48,420 nt of DNA. Origin: Actinomycetes bacterium (GTDB lineage: Bacteria > Actinomycetota > Coriobacteriia > WRKU01 > WQUG01). How positions within the stretch are numbered: the first letter of the stretch is position 1; every line of letters begins with the position of its first letter. The stretch lies in the NCBI GenBank assembly GCA_031272275.1, contig JAISUC010000027.1, positions 1-48,420 of the forward strand, read 5' to 3'. The notes under the pieces were generated by a model, which saw nothing but the letters and a program-made list of their open reading frames with translations, was not told the origin of the DNA and made no database searches. Positions 1-7,469 of the stretch are shown here, piece after piece. Both the position numbers and the translations under genes were made by a program.

Positions 1-1004
1 TGCCGGCGGGCGACTATCGACTGGGTTTCTATGTGTACGATATGTCCGGGGATAAATGGAATTGGTCAAACAGGTACTGGACATCGACGGGACCGGTCAC
101 GTCACTTGCTGCCGCCGAAGTCTTCACCTTGGAGCCGGGGGCGAGCATGGAAATCACCAATGTCACGTTCGAGACCATGGTGCCGGTCGAGGTCACGTTC
201 GATGCGAACGGCGGAACGGTTGCCACGTCCGGAAAGACGGTGACCTCATGGAAGCCCTATGGTACGCTGCCGACCGCTACGCGCGCGGACTACACGTTTG
301 ATGGATGGTACACGGCCGCGTCCGGCGGGACGGTGGTGACGGCGGAGACCTTGGTGCCGACCGGGGCGAATCACACCCTGTATGCGCACTGGACGGCAAA
401 GACGCCTACCGGTACACCACAGGACAACACCTCGCCTAGTGGTGGTGATACGACACCACCTGCCGATACCGGACAGAAACCCGACAAGGCGGTCACCAAG
501 CTGCGCACACCACTCACGAAGATCTACCTGAAAAAAGGCACCAGCCTGACGTTGCCGGTGTGTGCCGACAGCGTGAATCCGACAACCAAAAAAGCCGAGA
601 CGACGGCGAAACTGACTTGGAAGAGCAGCAAGACCAAGGTGGCGACGGTCAGCGGCAGCGGCAAAATCAAGGCACGGGCAGTCGGTACGGCAAAAATCAC
701 GGTGACCGCCATGAATGGCAAAAAGCTGACTGTGACGGTCAAGGTGGTCAAGAAAGCCAAAGTGCTTAAGAAGGTCAAGGTTTCAGGCGTGAAATCCACG
801 CTGAAAAAGGGCAAGACCGCGCAGGTCAAGCTGAAGGTGACGCCGTCTGCAGCGACCAACCTGAAGGTCACGTTCAAGAGCTCGAAGAAGAGCGTAATCA
901 AGGTCGACAAAGCGGGCAAGCTGACTGCGCTCAAGCGCGGCAAGGCAAAGATTACCGTGAAAGTCGGCAAAAAGAAGGTCGTAAAGACCATCAAAGTGAA
1001 GTAG
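1..1004 (+). CDS. Surface protein with InlB-type repeat and two Ig-like (Big2) domains, 5' end missing
   Basis: The frame is open from the first bases, so the N-terminus lies outside the window. Counting from the in-frame GTG at base 33, residues about 52-121 form one Listeria-Bacteroides (InlB B-type) repeat, with VTFDANGGTV, FDGWYTAASGGT and LYAHWT at its start, middle and end. A Thr/Pro/Gly linker follows (about 122-152). Two Lys-rich bacterial Ig-like group 2 domains fill the rest, each with a KKGT strand, a WKSSKTKVATVSGSGKI-type centre and an AKITV strand. Proteins of this build are usually exported adhesins or wall proteins; that role is inferred. No LPxTG signal or membrane anchor is seen at the C-terminus. 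The strong Lys enrichment could bind wall polyanions, or an anchor may lie in the missing part. Confidence 0.85.
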   Translation, partial: PAGDYRLGFYVYDMSGDKWNWSNRYWTSTGPVTSLAAAEVFTLEPGASMEITNVTFETMVPVEVTFDANGGTVATSGKTVTSWKPYGTLPTATRADYTFDGWYTAASGGTVVTAETLVPTGANHTLYAHWTAKTPTGTPQDNTSPSGGDTTPPADTGQKPDKAVTKLRTPLTKIYLKKGTSLTLPVCADSVNPTTKKAETTAKLTWKSSKTKVATVSGSGKIKARAVGTAKITVTAMNGKKLTVTVKVVKKAKVLKKVKVSGVKSTLKKGKTAQVKLKVTPSAATNLKVTFKSSKKSVIKVDKAGKLTALKRGKAKITVKVGKKKVVKTIKVK

Positions 1005-1021
1005 ACGCGGCGCGGAGCCGC

Positions 1022-1152
1022 GCAGCAATCAGGCGGGCGGGTACTGTTTCATCCCGTCATTGCGAGGCGTCGTAGACGCCGTGGCAATACATGCGGGCGG
1101 GTACTGTTTCATTCCGTCATTGCGAGGGAGCGAAGCGACCGCGGCAATCCAT
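1022..1152. repeat. 60-bp tandem duplication carrying GTCATTGCGAG/GGCAATCC hairpin elements
   Basis: Two adjacent 60-base units (1033-1092 and 1093-1152) start GCGGGCGGGTACTGTTTCAT and contain GTCATTGCGAG, a short core and GGCAAT. A fragment of a third unit (GCAATCAG) lies just upstream. The units are almost identical except for the hairpin core, which is GGCGTCGTAGACGCC in the first and GGGAGCGAAGCGACC in the second. The same element recurs at 26662, 31104, 35271 and 48314. It is a non-coding palindromic repeat of REP/MITE-like type. Confidence 0.85.
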
Positions 1153-1154
1153 GC

Positions 1155-1180
1155 GGGGGGTGGGCATTTGCCCACCCCCC
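1155..1180. repeat. Perfect 11-bp G/C hairpin
   Basis: GGGGGGTGGGC and its exact complement GCCCACCCCCC are separated by ATTT. No T-run follows, so it is not a standard terminator. It sits between the tandem repeat and the terminator hairpin. Confidence 0.7.
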
Positions 1181-1188
1181 GGATAACA

Positions 1189-1226
1189 GCCCCCGTCACG
1201 TGCATTTCGTGACGGGGGCATTGTTT
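1189..1226 (+). terminator. Intrinsic terminator between the surface protein gene and the DUF5996 gene
   Basis: A perfect 12-bp stem (GCCCCCGTCACG at 1189-1200, CGTGACGGGGGC at 1208-1219) with a 7-base loop is followed by ATTGTTTTT. The T-run is on the plus strand, so it should end transcription of the surface protein gene. The stem also lies just past the stop of the convergent gene and may serve both. Confidence 0.8.
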
Positions 1227-1229
1227 TTG

Positions 1230-2222
1230 CTACAACAGCGGCTGCAGGAACCAATCCAGGTTCTGCCAGTCATTGTGTCGCTGCGTCAGCGCGAATGTTT
1301 CGGCGAAAAATGCCTGCAGCACAGCCTGCGGGTCGTCGTGCGCGAACAGCTCGTCCAGCGGATAGACGAATTCCGACAGTTCTTTGATCCAGCTGCCGCC
1401 GACGGCGTCGTTCCTTTCGGCGTTCAGGTCCGCGTCCACGAAAGGGTAGGGCAGTACGAAAAACGCCGGGCGTTCGTAGCGCTGGTCGCCCGGCCAAAAG
1501 CCGAACTCGACGCTGCATTCATCAAAGGCGCTTTTCTCGATGACGCCGTCCCAGGGAAACGGCTCGGCGCGTCCGCTGTACAGAATCGCGGTCACGTCAA
1601 AGGTGCCCCAGAAAAACTTCGGCTCGTATTTTTTGCCGCGAAACGGCGAAACGAAGCGCAGTATCTCGCCATAGGCAAAGCGGAACAGCTCCATCCCGCG
1701 TGCCGCCGCGTCCGGATCCCACCGACGCGCAGTCGTATCCTCGGTGAACAGGAACGTCGTCGCCATTTCCTGTTGGCGCGGACCTATCCGGCAGTCCGCA
1801 CCCATCGCTTCCAGCAGCTGACCCCACTGTTGGTAGACGTCTGCCACCGACATCCCGTCGGTCAGCTCAAAGAAATACGATCGCCCGTCGCTGCTTTCGG
1901 CCGTGACCTCGCCGTGCGCCATATCCAGCCGCACCTCGAATCCGCGCGCCGGAAGCCCTGAAACCGCGCCCGAATCACCGACGCCTGCGACCTCGCCGCA
2001 GCCGCCCCCGCCCCCGGCGCCTTCCCCCAGCGGCAGGTATCCGGTCGTCACACCCTCGACCGTCAACGGCAGTGTCACCTGTCCCCATTCGGGCTGTTTC
2101 GGCAGCAGCGCCAGTTTCGTTTTCCCCATCATTTGCGTTACGTTTTGAATCAGATGCCGCGTATCCAGCCAGTCGCCGTACAGCGGCAGCGCAAACCCGG
2201 CTGCGTCAAGAAACGAACTCAT
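1230..2222 (-). CDS. DUF5996 family protein
   Basis: This is a 330-residue cytosolic protein of the DUF5996 family, whose biochemical role is unknown to me. The family is recognised from an N-terminal stretch with WLDTRHLIQNVTQMMGKTKL, a central FVSPFRGKKYEPKFFWGTFD followed by YSGR, an EFGFWPG segment and FFVLPYPF near the C-terminus. The ATG chosen is nine bases after a strong GGAGGG site; longer in-frame starts lack one. An odd feature is a Gly-rich insert (about residues 62-83, GEGAGGGGGCGEV) between two predicted strands of the N-terminal half. The gene is divergent from the SanA-like gene across a 56-base gap and ends at a terminator. Confidence 0.82.
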   Translation of the reverse strand: MSSFLDAAGFALPLYGDWLDTRHLIQNVTQMMGKTKLALLPKQPEWGQVTLPLTVEGVTTGYLPLGEGAGGGGGCGEVAGVGDSGAVSGLPARGFEVRLDMAHGEVTAESSDGRSYFFELTDGMSVADVYQQWGQLLEAMGADCRIGPRQQEMATTFLFTEDTTARRWDPDAAARGMELFRFAYGEILRFVSPFRGKKYEPKFFWGTFDVTAILYSGRAEPFPWDGVIEKSAFDECSVEFGFWPGDQRYERPAFFVLPYPFVDADLNAERNDAVGGSWIKELSEFVYPLDELFAHDDPQAVLQAFFAETFALTQRHNDWQNLDWFLQPLL

Positions 2223-2263
2223 AACTATCATCCCTCCTGTGCTCAATTGTCCCCTTACGCTGC

Positions 2264-2269
2264 TACTAT
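2264..2269 (+). promoter_or_regulatory. -10 element of a likely leaderless promoter (SanA-like gene)
   Basis: TACTAT ends nine bases before the ATG at 2279 and no Shine-Dalgarno site fits in between. Transcription would start at or just before the start codon. No convincing -35 is seen. Confidence 0.45.
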
Positions 2270-2278
2270 AGCACACAT

Positions 2279-3325
2279 ATGAAACACATCCTGCGGAGCA
2301 TAGCGCGCGGCGCGGCACTGTTTTTCGGCTGCTTTTCGGCAATCAACCTGCTGGTCAGTAAGCTCGGCACCGCACGCGCCGAGGACATCTGGTGGATCAG
2401 CTTTCACTGGTTGCCCGGACCGGTCGTGACCGTGCTGCAGGCCGCCGCCGCCTGCCTGTTGCTGGCATTCGCACTCAAGCCGGCGCTGTCGCACATCCGC
2501 CTGTGGGCGACCACCGTGGCCTGCGGCGTCTATGTTTTCTTTGCTCTGGTGAACGTGTTCGAATACTACGTACTGTTATTTCGGGGGAGTTTTCAGACGA
2601 CCATTCCGGTTCCGTTCTCTCTGCTGGTTCTGTTACTGTTCATCGGAATCGTGGCTGCGGCATGGAAATGGCGCGAATTGGCGGCGAACTGGTCGGAAAC
2701 GGTCATCATGCTGGTCTGTGCCGTGGCAGGCGCGTTGCTGTTCCCACTGATTCAGTTCTATACCTTCGGCAAAACCGATTATCGCCGTTCGGCCGATGTG
2801 GTGGTGGTGTTCGGGGCGCGGGCGCACCCGGACGGCGTGTTGTCGAATTCCCTGCGTGAACGGGTGGACACCGCAATCGACCTGTACGAATCTGATTTGG
2901 TTGACAAGCTGCTGTTCACCGGTGGCGTGGATTCGGACGGCATCAACGAGGTCGAACAGATGAAAACCTATGCCGTACGCAACGGCGTTCCCGCAGCAGA
3001 TATCCTGTTGGATGACGGGGGAGTGGACACCGACCACTCGGTGGCAAACACCGTCCCCATGCTGGAAGACATGGGCGCGAAAACGGTGCTTGCCGTCAGT
3101 CAGTTCTATCATCTGCCGCGTATCAAGATGGCGTATCGCGCCGCGCACTACAACGTGATTACCGTGCCGGCGAAACCGGAGCTCTCAATACCGGGTACAC
3201 CGTACTTCGTGGGCCGCGAAACGCTCGCTTTCTGGGCCTATTGGGTGCGCAGCGCCACCCGCGATGTGGGAATCACCTGGACCGACACCCTGATTAAAGG
3301 CATCGAAACCAAACTGCATCAATAG
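2279..3325 (+). CDS. SanA/YdcF-like DUF218 membrane protein
   Basis: A 348-residue protein with about five membrane segments in its first 165 residues (for example residues 9-28, 38-62 and 65-90), followed by a soluble DUF218 domain. The domain begins with VVVVFGARAHPDG, has LLFTGGVDSDGINE and EVEQMKTYAVRNGVP, and ends with SVANTVPMLEDMG and VSQFYHLPRIKMAYR. This is the order of E. coli SanA and YdcF, proteins linked to envelope permeability and possibly acting on cell-wall precursors. The exact reaction is not known. The gene starts at an ATG close behind a -10 element with no ribosome site, and converges on gltX. A GGGGGAGT motif falls in the loop after the third membrane segment. Confidence 0.82.
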   Translation: MKHILRSIARGAALFFGCFSAINLLVSKLGTARAEDIWWISFHWLPGPVVTVLQAAAACLLLAFALKPALSHIRLWATTVACGVYVFFALVNVFEYYVLLFRGSFQTTIPVPFSLLVLLLFIGIVAAAWKWRELAANWSETVIMLVCAVAGALLFPLIQFYTFGKTDYRRSADVVVVFGARAHPDGVLSNSLRERVDTAIDLYESDLVDKLLFTGGVDSDGINEVEQMKTYAVRNGVPAADILLDDGGVDTDHSVANTVPMLEDMGAKTVLAVSQFYHLPRIKMAYRAAHYNVITVPAKPELSIPGTPYFVGRETLAFWAYWVRSATRDVGITWTDTLIKGIETKLHQ

Positions 3326-3383
3326 GCGACCGGCAACAGTCGTCCGCTCAAACACCGGCCTGCGGGTGCCCTGCGCCTCGCCC

Positions 3384-4859
3384 TCAGATCGCCTGCAAGC
3401 GCGCAATGCTGCGCTCGCGTCCCAACAGCGCCATGCTCTCGAACAGCGGCGGCGACACCTGTGACCCGGTAATTGCAACCCGTATCACCTGAAAGACCAC
3501 GCGCGCCTTCATGTCCAGCACTTCCGGCAGGTCCTTCAACGCCGCCTCGATTGCAGGCGTCGACCACTCGGCGACCTCCGCCAACGCCGTCAACGCAGCC
3601 GCAACCACCACCGACACTGCCTCGGGGTCCTTGTCCAGCACCTTGGCCTGCGCCTTTTCATCAACCCGGACCGCATCCACGAACAAAAACCCGCACAGAG
3701 GCACTACCTCGGTCAGCAGCTTGATGCGCTCGGACACCAGCGGAGCCAGCTCGTGATACCAATCCGCCCGCGCCTCGTAATCGCCCGCATCCACCAATCC
3801 CGCCGCGACCAAACGCGGCACCAACCCGCGTCGCGCAAACTCCTCGGCCCCCATTTCGCGCAGGTAAACGCCGTTGATCCACTCCAGCTTCGCCGTATCG
3901 AACACCGCCGGATTCTTTGAAATCCGCTCCAAACTGAAATGCTCACACAGCGTCCGCGGCGACACAATCGTGGTCTCGCCGTCCAGCGACCACCCCAACA
4001 GCGCCAAATAGTTCACCAGCGCCTCGGGCACATACCCCAGCGCATCGTACTCCTCAACACCGGTGGCACCGTGGCGTTTCGACAGTTTCTTATTGTCCTG
4101 CCCCCAAATCATCGACAGGTGGGCAAATCGGGGGAGTGCGTCCCCCAGCGCCTCAAAGACCAGGATCTGGCGCGGTGTGTTCGATACATGGTCATCCCCA
4201 CGGATGATGTGCGTGATACCCATGTCGATGTCGTCAACCACACTGGCGAAGTTATAGGTCGGGCTGCCGTCGCTGCGTACTATCACCATGTCATCCAGCG
4301 CATCGGCCGGAAATGCCATCTGCCCGCGCACGATGTCGTCCACGATGACCTCGCCGCGATCCTCCGGCACCGCCAGCCGCCACACATAGGGCTCGCCGGC
4401 GTCCGCCCGTGCCTGCGATTCCTCGGGCGAAAGTCCCCGGCAGGTACGGTCGTATCCGCTGGGGCCACCCCCTTTGCGAGCGGCGTCGCGTTTGGCCGCC
4501 AGTTCCTCTGCCGAACAGAAACAGCGGTATGCCGCGCCGCGATCAATCATCGTCTGCAGGGCGCGGGCATAGTTGTCACCGCGTTGCGTCTGAAAATACG
4601 GGCCGTATGCGCCGCCGACTTGGGGTCCCTCGTCCCAGTCCAGTCCCAGCCAGGTCAGCGCCGACAGAATCTGTTCGATGTTTTCCGCAGTCGAACGTTC
4701 GGGGTCGGTGTCATCGATCCGCAGGACAAAGGTGCCGCCGCATCGACGGGCGAAGGCCCAGTTATACAGCGCGGTGCGCGCGCCTCCCAGGTGCAGGGTA
4801 CCGGTGGGGGATGGAGCGAATCGAACGCGGACGGATGTGGTTTGGGACGTGCTCCCCAT
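3384..4859 (-). CDS. gltX: Glutamyl-tRNA synthetase
   Basis: This 491-residue class I aminoacyl-tRNA synthetase charges tRNA-Glu (and possibly tRNA-Gln in organisms using the amidotransferase route). The HIGH signature appears as APSPTGTLHLGGARTALYNW near residues 14-33, and the KMSKS signature as NKKLSKRHGATG in the middle. The LRIDDTDPERST segment of GluRS is present, as is the C-terminal anticodon-binding helical domain. Length is normal for the family. It starts at the ATG behind a weak GAGG site and is divergent from metK across 214 bases. It ends 58 bases from the convergent SanA-like gene with no obvious terminator between. Confidence 0.97.
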   Translation of the reverse strand: MGSTSQTTSVRVRFAPSPTGTLHLGGARTALYNWAFARRCGGTFVLRIDDTDPERSTAENIEQILSALTWLGLDWDEGPQVGGAYGPYFQTQRGDNYARALQTMIDRGAAYRCFCSAEELAAKRDAARKGGGPSGYDRTCRGLSPEESQARADAGEPYVWRLAVPEDRGEVIVDDIVRGQMAFPADALDDMVIVRSDGSPTYNFASVVDDIDMGITHIIRGDDHVSNTPRQILVFEALGDALPRFAHLSMIWGQDNKKLSKRHGATGVEEYDALGYVPEALVNYLALLGWSLDGETTIVSPRTLCEHFSLERISKNPAVFDTAKLEWINGVYLREMGAEEFARRGLVPRLVAAGLVDAGDYEARADWYHELAPLVSERIKLLTEVVPLCGFLFVDAVRVDEKAQAKVLDKDPEAVSVVVAAALTALAEVAEWSTPAIEAALKDLPEVLDMKARVVFQVIRVAITGSQVSPPLFESMALLGRERSIARLQAI

Positions 4860-4972
4860 AGGGTTTTACCTCAACTTTCCTATACATTTCATCTAAACTG
4901 TCAATTTCTGTGTACCAACAAATCGTTTCCGGTAACTATCGTATCATCGTACCATTTGGGCGGGCGGGCGCT

Positions 4973-5073
4973 TATACTGGATTGCAGTATCGGGCCCGGA
5001 CAGAGCGGCCCTATCGAACCGGCGTTACCGCAAGAACGGCAGATACCAGCAAACGAACTGAAAGGGAGCAACC
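4973..5073 (+). promoter_or_regulatory. Promoter and structured 5' leader of metK (possible SAM-sensing element)
   Basis: TATACT at 4973-4978 would place the transcript start near 4985. The leader then holds an outer pairing GTATC (4987-4991) with GATAC (5042-5046). Inside it are GGGCC (4992-4996) with GGCCC (5007-5011), and CGTT (5023-5026) with AACG (5035-5038). The CCCT of the second stem (5009-5012) could instead pair with AGGG of the ribosome site (5063-5066), which would be a simple on/off switch. metK is a classic target of SAM riboswitches. I cannot match this leader to a known SAM class, so the regulatory role is inference. Confidence 0.35.
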
Positions 5074-6300
5074 ATGCCGAACACCTATCTATTCACCTCT
5101 GAGAGCGTCACCGAAGGACATCCCGACAAAATCTGCGACCAGGTTTCCGATGCGATTTTGGATCGTATCATCGCGATCGAGACCGATCGCGCCGAACGCG
5201 GGAAAAGCATTCTGGAAAACCTGCGCTGTGCCTGCGAGACCTTTGTCACGACCGGCTTGGTCGTGGTGGGCGGCGAGATCCGCATGGGCGGCTACGTGCC
5301 GGTCGACGAGATCGTGCGCGAGACTATCGCTGACATCGGGTATACCTCGTCTGATATCGGTTTTGATGCCGAGACCTGCGCGGTTATCAGCGCGCTGCAC
5401 AACCAAAGCCCCGATATTTCGCGCGGCGTCGACGAAAGCTTCGAGGCCCAGCACGGCGATGTCGACCCGCTGGATCTGATTGGCGCCGGCGACCAGGGAA
5501 TGATGTTCGGATACGCCGTGAACGAGACCTCGACCTTGATGCCGATGCCGATTTACCTGTCGCATCGTCTGTCGGAACGTCTGACCGCCGTGCGCAAGAC
5601 CGGCGTGTTGCCCTATCTGCGCCCCGACGGAAAGACGCAGGTGTCGGTGCGCTATGTCGACGGTAAACCGGTGGGTGTCGAAAAGATCCTGATTTCCAGC
5701 CAGCACGACGACGGCATCGATATCGAGGGTCAGATGAAAAATGATTTCGTTGAGAAAATCATCCGGCCTGTGTTCGAGCAGGAATCCTTGGAGTATGAAA
5801 ACGCCGAGATCTACGTCAACCCGACCGGGCGCTTTGTGATCGGTGGCCCCATGGGTGACAGCGGTTTGACCGGACGCAAGATCATCGTTGACACCTATGG
5901 TGGTGCCGGACGACACGGGGGCGGCGCGTTTTCGGGCAAGGACTGCACAAAGGTCGACCGTTCGGCGGCATACGCGGCACGCTGGGTCGCCAAAAACATC
6001 GTCGCGGCCGGTCTGGCGGACCGCGCCGAGATCCAGATCGCCTATGCCATCGGCGTTGCGCGTCCGTTCAGCATCATGGTGGATACTTTCGGGACCGAAA
6101 AGGTCGAGGTCGCGCGCATTGAAAGCGCCGTGAACGAGGTATTCGACCTGCGCCCGGGCGCGATTCACCGCGACCTGGACCTGCGCAAGCCGATCTTTAA
6201 GAAGACGGCGGCTTACGGGCACTTCGGTCGCGAGAACGAGGGCTTCCGCTGGGAGGAAACCGACCGCGCAGCCGACCTGGCTGCCGCCGCCGGCCTGTAA
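5074..6300 (+). CDS. metK: S-adenosylmethionine synthetase
   Basis: MetK makes SAM from methionine and ATP. The 408-residue protein shows the family signatures in order: [20 protein letters not shown] at the N-terminus, [12 protein letters not shown] near residue 140, and [19 protein letters not shown] near residue 285. The rest has the expected three-domain length. The start ATG follows AAAGGGAGC at good spacing. The gene stands alone behind a leader that can fold, and a strong hairpin lies just after it. Confidence 0.98.
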   Translation: MPNTYLFTSESVTEGHPDKICDQVSDAILDRIIAIETDRAERGKSILENLRCACETFVTTGLVVVGGEIRMGGYVPVDEIVRETIADIGYTSSDIGFDAETCAVISALHNQSPDISRGVDESFEAQHGDVDPLDLIGAGDQGMMFGYAVNETSTLMPMPIYLSHRLSERLTAVRKTGVLPYLRPDGKTQVSVRYVDGKPVGVEKILISSQHDDGIDIEGQMKNDFVEKIIRPVFEQESLEYENAEIYVNPTGRFVIGGPMGDSGLTGRKIIVDTYGGAGRHGGGAFSGKDCTKVDRSAAYAARWVAKNIVAAGLADRAEIQIAYAIGVARPFSIMVDTFGTEKVEVARIESAVNEVFDLRPGAIHRDLDLRKPIFKKTAAYGHFGRENEGFRWEETDRAADLAAAAGL

Positions 6301-6323
6301 GCACTGAGTGTCATAGCTCCATC

Positions 6324-6347
6324 GCGGGGGGATGAACATCCCCCCGC
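6324..6347 (+). terminator. Hairpin downstream of metK
   Basis: GCGGGGGGAT (6324-6333) pairs perfectly with ATCCCCCCGC (6338-6347) around a GAAC loop. There is no clear T-run, so it may act as a transcript stabiliser or a weak terminator. Confidence 0.5.
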
Positions 6348-6369
6348 ATCCACTCTGCAATTCTCTTGG

Positions 6370-6375
6370 TACCAT
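6370..6375 (+). promoter_or_regulatory. -10 element of a likely leaderless promoter (HAD gene)
   Basis: TACCAT ends seven bases before the ATG at 6383 and no Shine-Dalgarno site lies between, so the message would begin at the start codon. Confidence 0.4.
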
Positions 6376-6382
6376 AGACCGT

Positions 6383-7090
6383 ATGACTGCGCACGCCGCA
6401 TACGACGATATCGCCGCCGTCCTGTTCGATATGGACGGCGTCATCTATGACACAGAAACGCTCGCACGCCGCGCGTTCGAACAAACCTGGGCAGAGTACG
6501 ACATCCCGCTCCCCGATGAACTGTACCGCGACGTCATCGGTCGCAGCATCGCAAACACCGTGCAAAAATTCATCGATTGGTATGGCGACAGCATCCCGCT
6601 GGAGCCGATGATGTATCGGGTCGAGGACATCTATCGCGAACTGACCGAACAGCCGCTGACGCCGAAACCCGGATTTCACGAACTGGTGGCCTGGCTGCAC
6701 GCCCACGACTACCGCGTCGCCGTCGCCAGCAGCGGCGAGCACGACAAAATCGACCGCTGGTTGCGTCGCAGCAACATCCGCGACCACTTCGAATTGATTG
6801 CCGGCGGCGATGAAGTCGAACACGCCAAACCCGCCCCCGATATCGTGCTGTTGGCTGCACAGCGCCTGAACCTGCCCCCGCAGCGCTGCCTGGTGCTCGA
6901 GGACTCCGAACACGGCATCCGCGGCGCGAACACCGCCGGTATGCGCACCATCATGGTGCCGGATCTGACGCCGCCCGCCGCCATCGACCCGTCCCTGCAA
7001 TTCACCGTGGCGCCCACCCTGGACGCCGTCATCGACCTGCTGGAATCACGGCCTAACACCGGACCTGCGCTTGACCCGGCGCTCCACTAA
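6383..7090 (+). CDS. HAD superfamily hydrolase, beta-phosphoglucomutase/phosphatase type
   Basis: A 235-residue HAD phosphatase or phosphomutase. Motif I is VLFDMDGVIYDTE with nucleophile Asp16 and acid/base Asp18. A helical cap follows (about 25-90). Motif II is VAVASSG, the motif III lysine lies in HAKPAPDIVLLAA, and motif IV is CLVLEDSEHGIRGANTAGM. These match the subfamily of beta-phosphoglucomutase and small-metabolite phosphatases; the substrate cannot be read from the sequence. The ATG chosen sits just behind a -10 box. A longer in-frame start at 6332 lies in the metK hairpin and is unlikely. Confidence 0.88.
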   Translation: MTAHAAYDDIAAVLFDMDGVIYDTETLARRAFEQTWAEYDIPLPDELYRDVIGRSIANTVQKFIDWYGDSIPLEPMMYRVEDIYRELTEQPLTPKPGFHELVAWLHAHDYRVAVASSGEHDKIDRWLRRSNIRDHFELIAGGDEVEHAKPAPDIVLLAAQRLNLPPQRCLVLEDSEHGIRGANTAGMRTIMVPDLTPPAAIDPSLQFTVAPTLDAVIDLLESRPNTGPALDPALH

Positions 7091-7138
7091 CCCACCCGTA
7101 ACACGTCTGCCACGTCACGCGCAGCACTAGCGCCCGCC

Positions 7139-7426
7139 TCAGCCACCCTGCGTGATTGTGCAGGTCTCACCGCCGAACGGCGAAGGGTCCAAGCCCCCCA
7201 AATACGCGATGATATCGGCCGATTCGTACAACGGATCCCCGTCAATCACCAAACACGGCACCTGACGCTCGCCCCCCAACGCGGCCAGCTCGTCCATGAC
7301 CTTGACGTCGGTGGCGTCGCGCAGCTCGATTTCGGCCTCCCAACCGGGGCGGTTTTTTACCAACCAGTCCAAAACCTTGCGACAATACGGACAATAGGGG
7401 TAATAATACAGGATATATTCAGTCAC
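7139..7426 (-). CDS. Glutaredoxin-like thiol-disulfide protein
   Basis: This 95-residue protein has a single thioredoxin-fold domain. The active site is YCPYC with Cys12 and Cys15, preceded by a hydrophobic strand (YILYYYP). QVPCLVID carries the cis-proline, and ESADIIAYL is the glutathione-site helix. It matches glutaredoxins and the N-terminal half of GST-like proteins. The partner thiol in an organism that may lack glutathione is unknown. The GTG start is chosen because GAGGAGG lies five bases upstream; a TTG seven codons earlier would overlap that site. It is divergent from priA. Confidence 0.85.
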   Translation of the reverse strand: MTEYILYYYPYCPYCRKVLDWLVKNRPGWEAEIELRDATDVKVMDELAALGGERQVPCLVIDGDPLYESADIIAYLGGLDPSPFGGETCTITQGG

Positions 7427-7457
7427 AATAACCTCCTCGCTTGCCAACTACAGGGTC

Positions 7458-7463
7458 TATAAT
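7458..7463 (+). promoter_or_regulatory. -10 element of a likely leaderless priA promoter
   Basis: A consensus TATAAT lies six bases before the priA ATG and there is no room for a Shine-Dalgarno site, so the transcript should begin at the start codon. No good -35 is seen. Confidence 0.6.
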
Positions 7464-7469
7464 ACCAAT

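Noticed and set aside
4879..4904. TTGACA/TATAGG promoter for gltX
   Set aside because: The two hexamers on the minus strand are only 14 bases apart, too close for a standard sigma-70 type promoter.
4984..5073. Assignment of the metK leader to the SAM-I, SAM-III or SAM-IV class
   Set aside because: Only short phrases (GGCCCTAT..GAACC..GGC) recall SAM-I and the arrangement of stems does not fit, so only a structured leader is claimed.
3939..5102. Long plus-strand open frame antisense to gltX
   Set aside because: It is a shadow of a well-identified gene in GC-rich DNA and resembles no protein I know; it also runs through the metK leader.
5089..6444. Minus-strand open frame of 451 codons antisense to metK
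   Set aside because: It mirrors metK codon by codon and lacks its own start signals.
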